Notes: generated from the letters alone by a model not told the origin. 64,000 nt of DNA from an uncultured Flavobacteriaceae bacterium (GCA_947502635.1 CANNAN010000002.1:124001-188000), one strand, 5' to 3'; shown: positions 17,205 to 24,832, numbered from the stretch's first letter. Program-made: numbers and translations.

Positions 17205-17312
17205 ACGGTTTTAATTGCACACAACGGTCTTCTTATATGAAACGTAGTGCAAAAATAAGTAGTTTCGATTTAGCACTGGCTCGCACTATGTTTTAGAGTA
17301 CGTTGTTGGCAA
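17205..17312. repeat. Type B attC-like repeat
   Basis: Outer arms ACAACG (17221-17226) and CGTTGT (17301-17306), and inner arms AAACGTAGTGC (17240-17250) and GCACTATGTTT (17283-17293, one mismatch), give a two-step hairpin of about 90 nt. The two-box inverted architecture is that of integron attC-type sites, although the outer boxes do not match the classical integron consensus. It separates the toroid-protein gene from the M23 gene. Site-specific recombination here is inference. Confidence 0.5.
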
Positions 17313-17315
17313 TAG

Positions 17316-18524
17316 TTATTCTACCTCGATTAGTCCATATCCTATCGGCAATTCGTTAGTTTTACTGACTGGATTTAGACTATCTAATGAAACATTATTA
17401 GCATTAAATAAATCAGTTACTTCTTGTTCGGAATATTTTTTTAGTTGTATAAATTTATCAATGTGAAATGGAATTCCTTCTCCTCCAAAATACGTATTAC
17501 TTTTAGTTTCTAAATGAAAATGCAAATGTGGAGCGTCTGAATTTCCACTATTGCCTAATAAACCAATTACTTGTCCTTTTTTAACCGTATCTCCAATTTT
17601 TACAGTTAAACTATTTGGGATTAAATGACCGTAAAAAGCATAAAGGTCGTTTCCAATATCGATAATAACATAATTCCCTCCAATTGTCTCACGTGTTATT
17701 CGTACAGCCATTTTTTCTGATAATGGTTCGTTTTCAATTATTCCATCTTTAATTCCGACAACTTTTCCATCGGCTACTGCTATTAATTCAATTCCGTATG
17801 TTTTCCAATTCTCATTCTTTTTAGTGTCGTTTTTGGCAAAACTACCATTGTCGTCAACAAGTGTCCAATCAATTGCAAACCTTTGAGGGTAATTTATTCT
17901 ACCTTCAGTTAAAAACCTTGCACCTTGATGGCTTTGTGCCTCATAAAGCCACTTTCCTTTTTTCTTGAAAGGAAAACCTAAAGTAAATTGATTTTCTTTA
18001 GGAATTTTTATAACTGCAACTTCCATTGGATGCGTTGCAATTTCTCCATTTCCTTTTTCCCTCTCAAAATAGAGTTTGTGGAAAATTTTTTCTGGGAATG
18101 ATTGTTTTTGCTTTAAAATTACATTAAGATTTAAAACACCAAATTCGTTTCCCGAAAGAATTTTTATATCATCTAAATCGCTATTGCCAGGTCTATCAAA
18201 GTGTTCGTTAATGTAGTCAGAATTAAATTCAGCTATTGGTACATCATCTTTTTCTAAATTGTAGATCTCAACTTTTTTCAAAGTGAAAGGTATTCTGTAA
18301 TTGTTTGAAATGTTCAACTCATATCTTAATTGGACAGAATTATTTGCTGTTATTGGACTACTTAAAAAAGATACATTGGATTGTATTACTTCAATTGGCA
18401 AATCGGTTTTCTTAAGTTTTTTTTGTAATTCCGTTCGTGTTTCTGTATTATCTTCTGTTGGTTTGTTTTCTTTTTTGCAACTGATTAGAATAAACAAAAG
18501 TGTAATTAAAATAGTGTATTTCAT
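17316..18524 (-). CDS. M23 family metallopeptidase, lipoprotein
   Basis: The ATG at 18524 gives a proper lipoprotein signal (MKYTILITLLFILISC, Cys16), so it is preferred over the upstream ATG at 18560. The body (402 residues) has an N-terminal beta-rich domain of about 180 residues, then an M23/LytM domain. QRFAIDWTLVDDNG holds the first metal-ligand Asp region, YAFYGHLIP and GLLGNSGNSDAPHLHFHLE the HxH zinc pair. It should cut peptidoglycan cross-links or another Gly-containing peptide. Unlike the EnvC-like protein near 5 kb, the zinc motif is intact. It lies between type B and type A repeats. Confidence 0.85.
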   Translation of the reverse strand: MKYTILITLLFILISCKKENKPTEDNTETRTELQKKLKKTDLPIEVIQSNVSFLSSPITANNSVQLRYELNISNNYRIPFTLKKVEIYNLEKDDVPIAEFNSDYINEHFDRPGNSDLDDIKILSGNEFGVLNLNVILKQKQSFPEKIFHKLYFEREKGNGEIATHPMEVAVIKIPKENQFTLGFPFKKKGKWLYEAQSHQGARFLTEGRINYPQRFAIDWTLVDDNGSFAKNDTKKNENWKTYGIELIAVADGKVVGIKDGIIENEPLSEKMAVRITRETIGGNYVIIDIGNDLYAFYGHLIPNSLTVKIGDTVKKGQVIGLLGNSGNSDAPHLHFHLETKSNTYFGGEGIPFHIDKFIQLKKYSEQEVTDLFNANNVSLDSLNPVSKTNELPIGYGLIEVE

Positions 18525-18552
18525 TAAATTTCGTATGTTTCTTATAATTATT

Positions 18553-18750
18553 ACCAACAATTATATATGTATACCTTATAAATGTATAAAATATTCTTAC
18601 AAGCCCTAGCCTATAAAATAAAAAGCTTAAAAAGAAATTTACTTAAAACGACCCTTTTCTAATTTGAAGTTGAACAAAATTAAGGGGATGGTGTTTTTAG
18701 TCTATTGGTTTTTGGAGTACTTGTCACAGACAGAGTGCTAGCCTATAGAT
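18553..18750. repeat. Type A intergenic repeat, copy 4
   Basis: AACAATTATATATGTATACC, AAATATTCTTACAAGCCCTA, AAGCTTAAAAAGAAATTTAC, TTGAAGTTGAACAAAATTAA, GTGTTTTTAGTCTATTGG and GAGTACTTGTCACAGACAG-AGTGCTAG follow the shared block order. It fills the 270-bp gap between the M23 gene start and the unknown secreted protein at 18795. Confidence 0.8.
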
Positions 18751-18794
18751 TAGCATAATAAATATTTTATGTTTAAATTTTAAAAATTGATTAA

Positions 18795-19370
18795 CTACTT
18801 TATTTTTAGCTTGTATCGAAAATGTTTATTTTCTGTTTTTTCTTTAAGCGGTTTTATAGTGTCTAGTTTATTTTCTTTTAAGTTTATTTCATAGATAAAA
18901 TTTTGAGGAGTATATTGCTTAGTAATTGGAATAATAACTTCTTTTGTTTTAGGCAGATATTCAAATGTAACATCTCTCAATCTTTTATTATTGGAAACTA
19001 CTATATAATATTTTAATATTTTATTTTTTTTAATAAAAATTAAATTAAGCTCAGTACCAAGACTAGTATCTCCTCCAACTCCTATTACCATATAAACCTT
19101 GTCTTTTATTTTTTTTATATAATGTGCAAAAAAAGAAGGGTCTACTGGGCTATATCCATCATCATCTATAAAACTAAATAAAGGATTATAGTGTGAAAAT
19201 TTCAGTTTACATTTTTCATTTTTTACTATTACACTATCCCTACCTTCATCATAGCTAATAAAGTTCTCTGCAATTACTTTTCCATCTTTTGATTTTATTT
19301 CGTAGCTGTTTTGTGCACTAATTATTGAAAAGTTTATTAAAAAAATAAGAGTTAGAATTATTTTTCTCAT
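18795..19370 (-). CDS. Unknown secreted protein in the cassette array
   Basis: Not recognised. The 191-residue product starts with a signal peptide (about 19 residues, ending IISAQ), so it is exported. The mature part is beta-rich with a notable acidic patch FSFIDDDGYSPVDPSFF (near 70-86) and a basic C-terminus. It is followed by a type A repeat. Export would suit protection against a periplasm-acting toxin, but nothing in the sequence proves this. Confidence 0.6.
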   Translation of the reverse strand: MRKIILTLIFLINFSIISAQNSYEIKSKDGKVIAENFISYDEGRDSVIVKNEKCKLKFSHYNPLFSFIDDDGYSPVDPSFFAHYIKKIKDKVYMVIGVGGDTSLGTELNLIFIKKNKILKYYIVVSNNKRLRDVTFEYLPKTKEVIIPITKQYTPQNFIYEINLKENKLDTIKPLKEKTENKHFRYKLKIK

Positions 19371-19378
19371 AATTTACA

Positions 19379-19560
19379 TTATTTACTAAAATGTTTACCT
19401 AATAAAATATAACGCCAAGCTACCCATCTAAGATAGCATTTGTTTTTGATGGCTTTTAAGTTCGTTTTAGATCTAGTATAATCTTCATCTAAAAAATTGG
19501 CATCTGGTTTTTTTCTATATAAATTAATTTCAGCATTTCCTTTTTCACTGGTTTTTTTCC
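19379..19560 (-). pseudogene. 3' fragment of an unidentified gene
   Basis: The minus strand keeps an open frame of about 58 codons without a start: GNAEINLYRKKPDANFLDED, then NLKAIKNKCYLRWVAWRYIL and LLGKHFSK-stop at 19379. Composition looks coding. It lies between the GNAT pseudogene copy 2 and the secreted protein gene, and has no equivalent next to GNAT copy 1. Confidence 0.45.
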
Positions 19561-19563
19561 TTT

Positions 19564-19875
19564 TTATGCCGACTCAATTGCAAATCTTTTATTCCAAAAC
19601 TCAGGTAAAAGTGAATACGCAATTTCTAATTTAGCTTTTCCATCGACGTTTTGAATTAAGAGTCCACAATGGCTTAATAACTTACCTGTTTCTTTTTCGA
19701 TTAAGGCATTCATTCCTTTGGTAGCAATGAAACTGTTTTTCATACCAATCATTACATTCTATTTCTGGATTTTCCAATTCAGAAATCCAGTATTGGGAAG
19801 TTATTGGATTTTTATGAAATTCTAACCAACCATTAAAATCAGATTGCTTTATTTTTCTAAATAAAATCCGTGAGA
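19564..19875 (-). pseudogene. Truncated and frameshifted GNAT acetyltransferase, copy 2
   Basis: Frames read SEFSRILFRKIKQSDFNGW and SQYWISELENPEIECND, then shift to NSFIATKGMNALIEKETGK and IAYSLLPEFWNKRFAIESA-stop. The damage differs from copy 1 at 11504, and the end of the domain is again missing at the same place. The upstream DUF6892-like remnant now reads into it because its stop codon has changed. Confidence 0.75.
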
Positions 19876-20331
19876 ATTCAGAAGCAGGCGGGAATAAGTA
19901 ACTACATATAGCCAATCTGCCTTTATTCCTTTCTTTTGAAAGTCAGATAATATTGAATCATCCTCATCATAAAAAATAGTTACCTCTTTTAAATTTGGTA
20001 ATAAATTAGCATCATCTGCCGATTTTATATTAAAAATATCATCTTCTCCACTCCAAAAAGGAACAACTTGTAAATAGATAGGGGCTCCACCATCAGTGTA
20101 TAGTTCCTCAATATCTTTAACCATTTCAGAAGTTATTTCTAAATTTTCAAAATACTCCAAAACTTCTGGGATAATTTTATATCCCTCTTCTTCTATAGTA
20201 TCAAATGCTTCAGATTTGGTTAAATTTCTTTTCTATGAATTTATATACATCAATTTTAGGTGTTAATATCTCTTGATTATACATTAGTTCATTTGCTACG
20301 GCTAGTTTAAATCCTAAATCTTTAATTTATT
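19849..20331 (-). pseudogene. Disrupted duplicate of the DUF6892-like gene
   Basis: Nearly identical to 11944-12387 but with a 7-bp deletion after the first six codons and a 5-bp deletion near 20230, between which the frame is wrong and reaches a TAG. Downstream the frame recovers (EYFENLEITSEMVKDIEEL through GIKADWL). The old TAA is TAT, so reading continues about 18 codons into the GNAT remnant (YVVTYSRLLLNSHGFYLEK). Only a TTG-started C-terminal half (from 20160) could be translated. Confidence 0.8.
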
Positions 20332-20345
20332 GCTCATTGTTTTCT

Positions 20346-20576
20346 AGTTTGTCAATATTTGCTAACAATTGTATATGTGCACTAGTACACACATATACCC
20401 TATAAATGTATAAAATATTCTCACAAACCCTAATCTATAAAATAAAAAAGCTTAAAAAGAAATTAGAAATTTACTTAAAACGATCCTTTTCTAATTTGAA
20501 GTTGAACAAAATTAAGGGGATGGTGTTTTTAGTCTATTGGTTTTTGAAGTACTCATCATAGATGGAGCGCTAGGGG
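20346..20576. repeat. Type A intergenic repeat, copy 5
   Basis: TTGTCAATATTTGCTAACAA, the inverted pair GTATATGTG / CACATATAC around ACTAGTA, AAAAGCTTAAAAAGAAATTA, TTGAAGTTGAACAAAATTAA, GTGTTTTTAGTCTATTGG and GTACTCATCATAGATGGAGC-GCTAG. It is the longest copy and carries a short internal duplication (AAATTAGAAATTTAC). It separates the DUF6892-like remnant from the UBA-fused gene. Confidence 0.8.
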
Positions 20577-20593
20577 AAACATTATACACATAA

Positions 20594-21343
20594 TTATTTA
20601 AAATCAATAAACCATTTACGCTTCGCCGTGGTGGCGTAACACATTTCTGTGAAGCGCTGCAAATCTGCATCATCGGTAAAACACGTTTTCACTTTTTCCT
20701 CTATTAACGACAATAACATTTCTCTATCCTCAGCAACGTGTTCACCAGAAGTCATTAGAACGACAGTAAATGTATCAGTGAGTGCTTTTCCTGATCTAAT
20801 GATATTCTCTTTAACGTGGTCTTCCAGCTCGATCAGTGCGTAGCGCCAAAGATTGTTGGGCATCTTAAACCAGCTACAATTAGAAAATTTATGGGTATCA
20901 AGGCTAGAACTTGTTAAATGTTGATATTCAAAATTATCAAATATATAATCTTCTTCATCAAAAGTATCTGGAATCAAAAACTGAGAATGATCCCAACCAC
21001 TATAAAAAGGTACCTCCACCTCCGTCCCATCGTTCAAAGTTGCGAATACAAACATAGGCCATAAAGATATATCATGTTGGTCAATTAATATTGTTCTTAT
21101 TGTTTTCTCGTGCTCGCTAGCGGCTTTTAACACATTTCGAACGATCGCGTCACCGAGCTCTACCACCCATAGATCATATTGGTATCCCTTGTGATATGCT
21201 TCTTCATTACTGGGTGATCCTTTTAAGTATTTAATCGCTTTTATTTCATCTCCGTGTGTTTTTCTCAAGGCACTTTCACATTCTGTTAGAGGCTTACCCG
21301 TTCTTTTTCTGATGTATTTGATCTTGTCTACTTTTTCAGACAT
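20594..21343 (-). CDS. UBA/TS-N-like domain fused to an unknown immunity-like domain
   Basis: Residues 5-44 (VDKIKYIRKRTGKPLTECES, then EIKAIKYLKG) match the short three-helix UBA/TS-N domain found at the start of elongation factor Ts and in ubiquitin-associated proteins. The following 200 residues are an acidic, Trp/Phe-rich domain (YQYDLWVVELGDAIVRN, EVPFYSGWDHSQF, ISLWPMFVFATLNDGT) with no family recognised. There is no signal peptide, so it is cytosolic. An EF-Ts-like helix bundle might bind EF-Tu or a toxin that targets translation; that is speculation. It is bounded by a type A repeat on its 3' side. Confidence 0.6.
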   Translation of the reverse strand: MSEKVDKIKYIRKRTGKPLTECESALRKTHGDEIKAIKYLKGSPSNEEAYHKGYQYDLWVVELGDAIVRNVLKAASEHEKTIRTILIDQHDISLWPMFVFATLNDGTEVEVPFYSGWDHSQFLIPDTFDEEDYIFDNFEYQHLTSSSLDTHKFSNCSWFKMPNNLWRYALIELEDHVKENIIRSGKALTDTFTVVLMTSGEHVAEDREMLLSLIEEKVKTCFTDDADLQRFTEMCYATTAKRKWFIDFK

Positions 21344-21566
21344 AACATTGCCTAGATATTTTTCTTACAACTATAATCTGCTTTTGGAGTTCTTTACTAT
21401 TGTTTACCAACTTTAAATCTTTTATTTGAATTATTTTATATTTCTTATTGGTGTTCATAAAGGGATATGGCTGTGGTTAACAATTATATAAACGCAATTA
21501 AGTGTATCTATTTCTTATATACGCAAACCAAATATAAGAAATATCCCTCATGATTTGATATATCCT

Positions 21567-21899
21567 TTAAAGTGGTATATCTACCCCATATTTTTTTTCA
21601 AATTCTTCAAAAAGATCTTTCAAAGAATATCTTTCATACCTACATATATTATAAATTGTGGTCATTGGAATATCATAGCCTTCCGAGCTCTTTAGTTTAC
21701 TAAGTGTAGAAGAAGACAACCCACATGAGGTTGCATATTTATTCTGAGAAATCACATTACTATCCCGATCATTAAATGTTTGCAAAAATTTATTACTAAT
21801 AAAGTTACACAAATACTTATTCACTAAAGCATTTGCTTTGTTTAATTCATCTTTGCTTTTATTCTTGCTCTTACTCATTGATACATATGATTCACTCAA
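21567..21899 (-). CDS. Helix-turn-helix (XRE-type) transcriptional regulator
   Basis: A 110-residue basic protein. Residues about 50-95 form an XRE helix-turn-helix: ISQNKYATSCGLSSSTLSKL, then GYDIPMTTIYNICRYERYSL and KDLFEEFEKK. Such proteins bind operators or act as antitoxins. It is the first gene of the minus-strand run of the island and lies next to the structured element at 22029-22134. Its targets are unknown. The 223-bp gap on its 3' side (21344-21566) holds only the GTTCATAAAGGGATATGG motif shared with 15.96 kb. Confidence 0.75.
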   Translation of the reverse strand: MSESYVSMSKSKNKSKDELNKANALVNKYLCNFISNKFLQTFNDRDSNVISQNKYATSCGLSSSTLSKLKSSEGYDIPMTTIYNICRYERYSLKDLFEEFEKKYGVDIPL

Positions 21900-22028
21900 A
21901 TCAAGTGAATAATCAAAAATTAACTGTTCGTGTTAGCGAATGATTGCTTTTTTTTTATATATTAGCTTCTTAAATACATATTTTTGCAATTCTTCTTTTA
22001 AAATATAGAAGCAATTGCTTTGAATCTC

Positions 22029-22134
22029 GCCGTTGAAAACTGGTAATTTTTGGAACGAGGTGATAAGCAGGCAAGCTCACGTACCTGGGCGTGGGCTCTC
22101 TTATCGTTCCAAGGTATACCAGTACCCCAATGGC
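22029..22134. other. Long bulged hairpin with possible pseudoknot (candidate structured RNA or recombination site)
   Basis: Five co-linear complementary arm pairs span 106 nt: GCCGTTG/CAATGGC (22029/22128), ACTGGTA/TACCAGT (22039/22117), TTGGAAC/GTTCCAA (22050/22106), GATAAG/CTTATC (22062/22100) and AGCTCACG/CGTGGGCT (22074/22090). That is 35 pairs including two G-T wobbles, with asymmetric internal loops and an 8-nt loop TACCTGGG. The loop CCTG can pair with CAGG at 22068-22071. The element is more GC-rich than its surroundings and lies between divergent genes. No known riboswitch, 6S, tmRNA or SRP RNA was recognised. Confidence 0.55.
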
Positions 22135-22277
22135 AATAAGTTGAGTTCCACGCCTTTTTGTTTCCATACATACAGGTTTAACATGGTATCGAACTCGGTT
22201 TAATATCTCGGCATTTCGCTAGATAGATTCAACCAAACTTTTTAAGCTTAATTAACTAAAAGAAAAAGTAAAACACT

Positions 22278-22610
22278 ATGGAAAAGGAAGAAACCTATAC
22301 GTGGCCAGATAGTTTTGTACTGCCACATTTTGCGATTATAGCCGTGTTACTCGTATTACTGGATAAAACAGAGCTAGACAATGCCGTTAAAAGACATTGT
22401 AAAATAGGCTTAAAGATTGTTGGAATTGCTCATACAGATTGGGCTTACAATACTGGTTTAAATCTTTTATATAAAAAAGAGTACGACAGCTTTTTTAGAT
22501 TATTTCCTTTAATATATTTTGACCATAGGGAGTTAATTCCAGCAAATATGATTATTGATAATATAGAACAGAGTATAAAAGCCAATAAAGTATTATGTGT
22601 TGATAGCTAG
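22278..22610 (+). CDS. Small protein of unknown function at the island edge
   Basis: Not recognised. The 110-residue product has one moderately hydrophobic helix near residues 13-30 (VLPHFAIIAVLLVLLDK) and an otherwise mixed composition with two Trp and conserved-looking His/Asp patches. It is transcribed away from the XRE gene, downstream of the hairpin at 22029-22134, and ends at a strong terminator. It is the only plus-strand gene of the island region, so it could mark the boundary. Confidence 0.6.
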   Translation: MEKEETYTWPDSFVLPHFAIIAVLLVLLDKTELDNAVKRHCKIGLKIVGIAHTDWAYNTGLNLLYKKEYDSFFRLFPLIYFDHRELIPANMIIDNIEQSIKANKVLCVDS

Positions 22611-22613
22611 AGT

Positions 22614-22642
22614 AAAAAACACCTTTATTTAGGTGTTTTTAT
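22614..22642 (+). terminator. Rho-independent terminator
   Basis: AAAAACACCT pairs with AGGTGTTTTT around a short TTATTT loop. It is followed by T-rich sequence directly after the stop codon of the gene at 22278. Confidence 0.8.
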
Positions 22643-22778
22643 GCTCTTTTTTATAAAAGAGGCAGCAAATTTCATTCAGAACTAAAAATAATCCTTTTAA
22701 TTTTAAAGATTATTTTAGTTGAATCTCTCAATCGTAATACTTGAATGACGATTTTAGCCTCTTTTGTTTTTTATAAAT

Positions 22779-22991
22779 CTACACCCTAACAATCACATAA
22801 CCTCTTCTGGTTTTTTTGTAGTGATTCCCGTTCCAGAAGTAATAACGTTTTCCTTTAACTTTTACAATTTTGTATTGTCTAGGAGCTTTTTTTACAACAG
22901 TTACTTTTGCAGGTTTAGTAACAACACGAGTAGCACAAGATGTTAAATTCATCGTGCATAAAACGAAAAATAAAATAATAAGTAATCTCAT
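22779..22991 (-). CDS. Small basic lipoprotein
   Basis: A 70-residue product with a lipoprotein signal ending in LTSC (Cys19), then a very basic tail rich in Val, Lys and Tyr (YKIVKVKGKRYYFWNGNHYK). Similar short basic lipoproteins with a WNGNHYKKTRRGYVIV-like C-terminus occur widely in Flavobacteriaceae; function unknown. Probably part of the core genome on the right side of the island. Confidence 0.65.
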   Translation of the reverse strand: MRLLIILFFVLCTMNLTSCATRVVTKPAKVTVVKKAPRQYKIVKVKGKRYYFWNGNHYKKTRRGYVIVRV

Positions 22992-23197
22992 AGCTTTTTA
23001 GATTTGATTCTACTATAAGACTTCATAAAAAGTAAATGGTTTAATCGGAAAAAACAAGGCGTTAAAAATATATTTCTTGTTTGTTTATGGATTAGCTCTA
23101 TACAGTCACACTAAGCGCAGTCGAAGTACTATATTGGCAGTTTTGGTAACCTTAGAGCTTCGCCTGACATTATAGGAATCGAATTTATATCGATAGT

Positions 23198-23707
23198 TTA
23201 CTCAAATAACGCCTTCAATTCTGTAGCTTCATTAGGCTTTATTTTTCCAGCCAATAATAAACTTAATTGTTTACGGCGTAGGGCAGCATCAAAACGCTCT
23301 TTTTCCAAATCGGTTTCTGGAATAACTTCAGGAACGGCAATTGGACGCCCAGTTTCATCTACAGCAACAAACGTGTAAATAGCTTCATTTGCTTTTGTCT
23401 TATCGCCAGACTCTCTATCTTCTATCCATACATCAATAAATACTTCCATAGAGGTTTTAAAAGCACGAGATACTTTAGCTTCAACAGTTACAACACTTCC
23501 TAAAGGAACAGCTCTATTAAAAGCGACATGATTTACAGATGCAGTAACTACAATACGTCTGGAGTGGCGCCTTGCAGCAATACTTGCAGCACGATCCATT
23601 CTTGCTAGTAATTCACCACCAAATAAATTATTTAAAGGATTGGTTTCACCAGGTAAAACCATATCGGTTAGTATGGTTCTCGATTGTTCGGGAGTCTTTG
23701 CTTTCAT
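23198..23707 (-). CDS. Acyl-CoA thioesterase (hotdog fold)
   Basis: Hydrolyses acyl-CoA to free acid and CoA. The 169-residue length and sequence fit the YciA/BFIT-like branch of hotdog thioesterases. NPLNNLFGGELLARMDRAAS (near 20-40) holds the family Asn/Asp active-site helix, VNHVAFNRAVPLGSVV follows, and the C-terminal tail is basic. It stands alone with an independent upstream region. The physiological acyl chain cannot be told from sequence. Confidence 0.9.
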   Translation of the reverse strand: MKAKTPEQSRTILTDMVLPGETNPLNNLFGGELLARMDRAASIAARRHSRRIVVTASVNHVAFNRAVPLGSVVTVEAKVSRAFKTSMEVFIDVWIEDRESGDKTKANEAIYTFVAVDETGRPIAVPEVIPETDLEKERFDAALRRKQLSLLLAGKIKPNEATELKALFE

Positions 23708-23791
23708 TACAAATAAATTTAATGATTTCGCAAAGGTAAAACGATTCTAGGAGTTATTAAGTACTATTTAAGATATAATTAAGTTTAGAAC

Positions 23792-24727
23792 TTAGTTCAA
23801 TTTCTTAACAGATAACCATGCAGATTTGTCGTGGGTTTTTTTAATAGTTCTTAGTGCTTGTAGAGCCTCAAGTCTATCTTCATAACTAGCATATACAACT
23901 TCATGTAAACCATATCTGTTCACGCCAATTTTTCTTGCTTTAAAACCGGCTGCTTTTAGTTGCGAGATTTTTTTATCACAGTTTTCTTCAACCCTAAAAG
24001 CACCAGCAATAATATGATAATTACCAGTTTGTTTCGTAACATTTAGATTAATAGCAGGAAGCGGATTTAAGTTAAATGTTGCCTGTTGTATTTTAGTATC
24101 TAATTGTTGTATGGCTTCTTCTTGGGCTAATTGATTGTGTTGTTCAATTTGATTTAGATAGTAATTAGATCCTACAAGCCCACCAAGTGTTAAAGCAATT
24201 AAAGCAACCGCAGCATATTTAAAATAATGTCTGGTTTTGCGCTTTTCTGGAGTAATGGTAATAGGAATTACTTTTTCAATATTTTCAACTTCTTCTTTGT
24301 AAACCTCACGAGTAACTGTAGGTGATACAAATTGAGACAGACCGAAAGAATCTGTTAAATAGTTAAGATGCTGAGAAGGTTCAAATAAAATTTTACCTTC
24401 ACTATTAAAAACAATGTCTCCAATATTTTTAAAAGTAAGCGTTTCCCCTTGCGTTAAATAAGCTTTTAATGTTTTTACTCGTTTTGCAATTTTCTTATTG
24501 GCAACTTCAAAAGGAATTTTTTCTACATCGGAAATATAATGTGCTAATAACCCATCATTCTTTTGGATTTGCTCATTAAATGATACCATTTTATTTGGCG
24601 GATAAAAGGCATTGGTGCTTTCATGAATGGTAGCAGATACACGTTGCGTTAAAAAAGCACCAAACTCAGGAATGGTAACACACTCATATCTATATAATAA
24701 ATCGCTTAAGTAAGTTTCTAATTGCAT
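23792..24727 (-). CDS. CCDC81/HU-like plus SPOR domain membrane protein
   Basis: Residues 1 to about 110 match the paired HU-like (CCDC81-type) domains of Bacteroidota: LSDLLYRYECVTIPEFGAFL, then a second block with TFKNIGDIVFNSEGKILF. A single transmembrane helix lies near 170-190 (FKYAAVALIALTLGGLVGS). A SPOR domain follows from about 232 (NYHIIAGAFRVEENCDKKIS, and YASYEDRLEALQAL). SPOR domains bind denuded peptidoglycan at the septum, while HU-like domains sit in the cytoplasm. The protein could thus link DNA or another ligand to division sites (inference). Confidence 0.85.
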   Translation of the reverse strand: MQLETYLSDLLYRYECVTIPEFGAFLTQRVSATIHESTNAFYPPNKMVSFNEQIQKNDGLLAHYISDVEKIPFEVANKKIAKRVKTLKAYLTQGETLTFKNIGDIVFNSEGKILFEPSQHLNYLTDSFGLSQFVSPTVTREVYKEEVENIEKVIPITITPEKRKTRHYFKYAAVALIALTLGGLVGSNYYLNQIEQHNQLAQEEAIQQLDTKIQQATFNLNPLPAINLNVTKQTGNYHIIAGAFRVEENCDKKISQLKAAGFKARKIGVNRYGLHEVVYASYEDRLEALQALRTIKKTHDKSAWLSVKKLN

Positions 24728-24832
24728 AAAACAAAGTTAAAAAAAATTATGCTTTGATATAAAATTTAGTTGAAAGTATTTATTTACAATTTAAAAATTC
24801 TTTTATTGCAGATTCAAAATCAATAACATAGA

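Noticed and set aside
11285-20576. Calling the array a classical chromosomal integron
   Set aside because: No integron integrase is present, the outer boxes of the hairpins do not match the canonical attC consensus, and several modules carry two genes. Only an attC-like architecture is supported.
21970-22167. A 65-codon minus-strand frame across the structured hairpin
   Set aside because: Its codons run through both arms of the hairpin, the composition is unlike the neighbours (many Arg/Pro), and no family or signal is visible. The secondary structure explains the sequence better.
7276-22610. Calling a complete type VI secretion system
   Set aside because: Only TssD/Hcp and putative cargo are visible. 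Sheath, baseplate and membrane complex genes are absent from the window.
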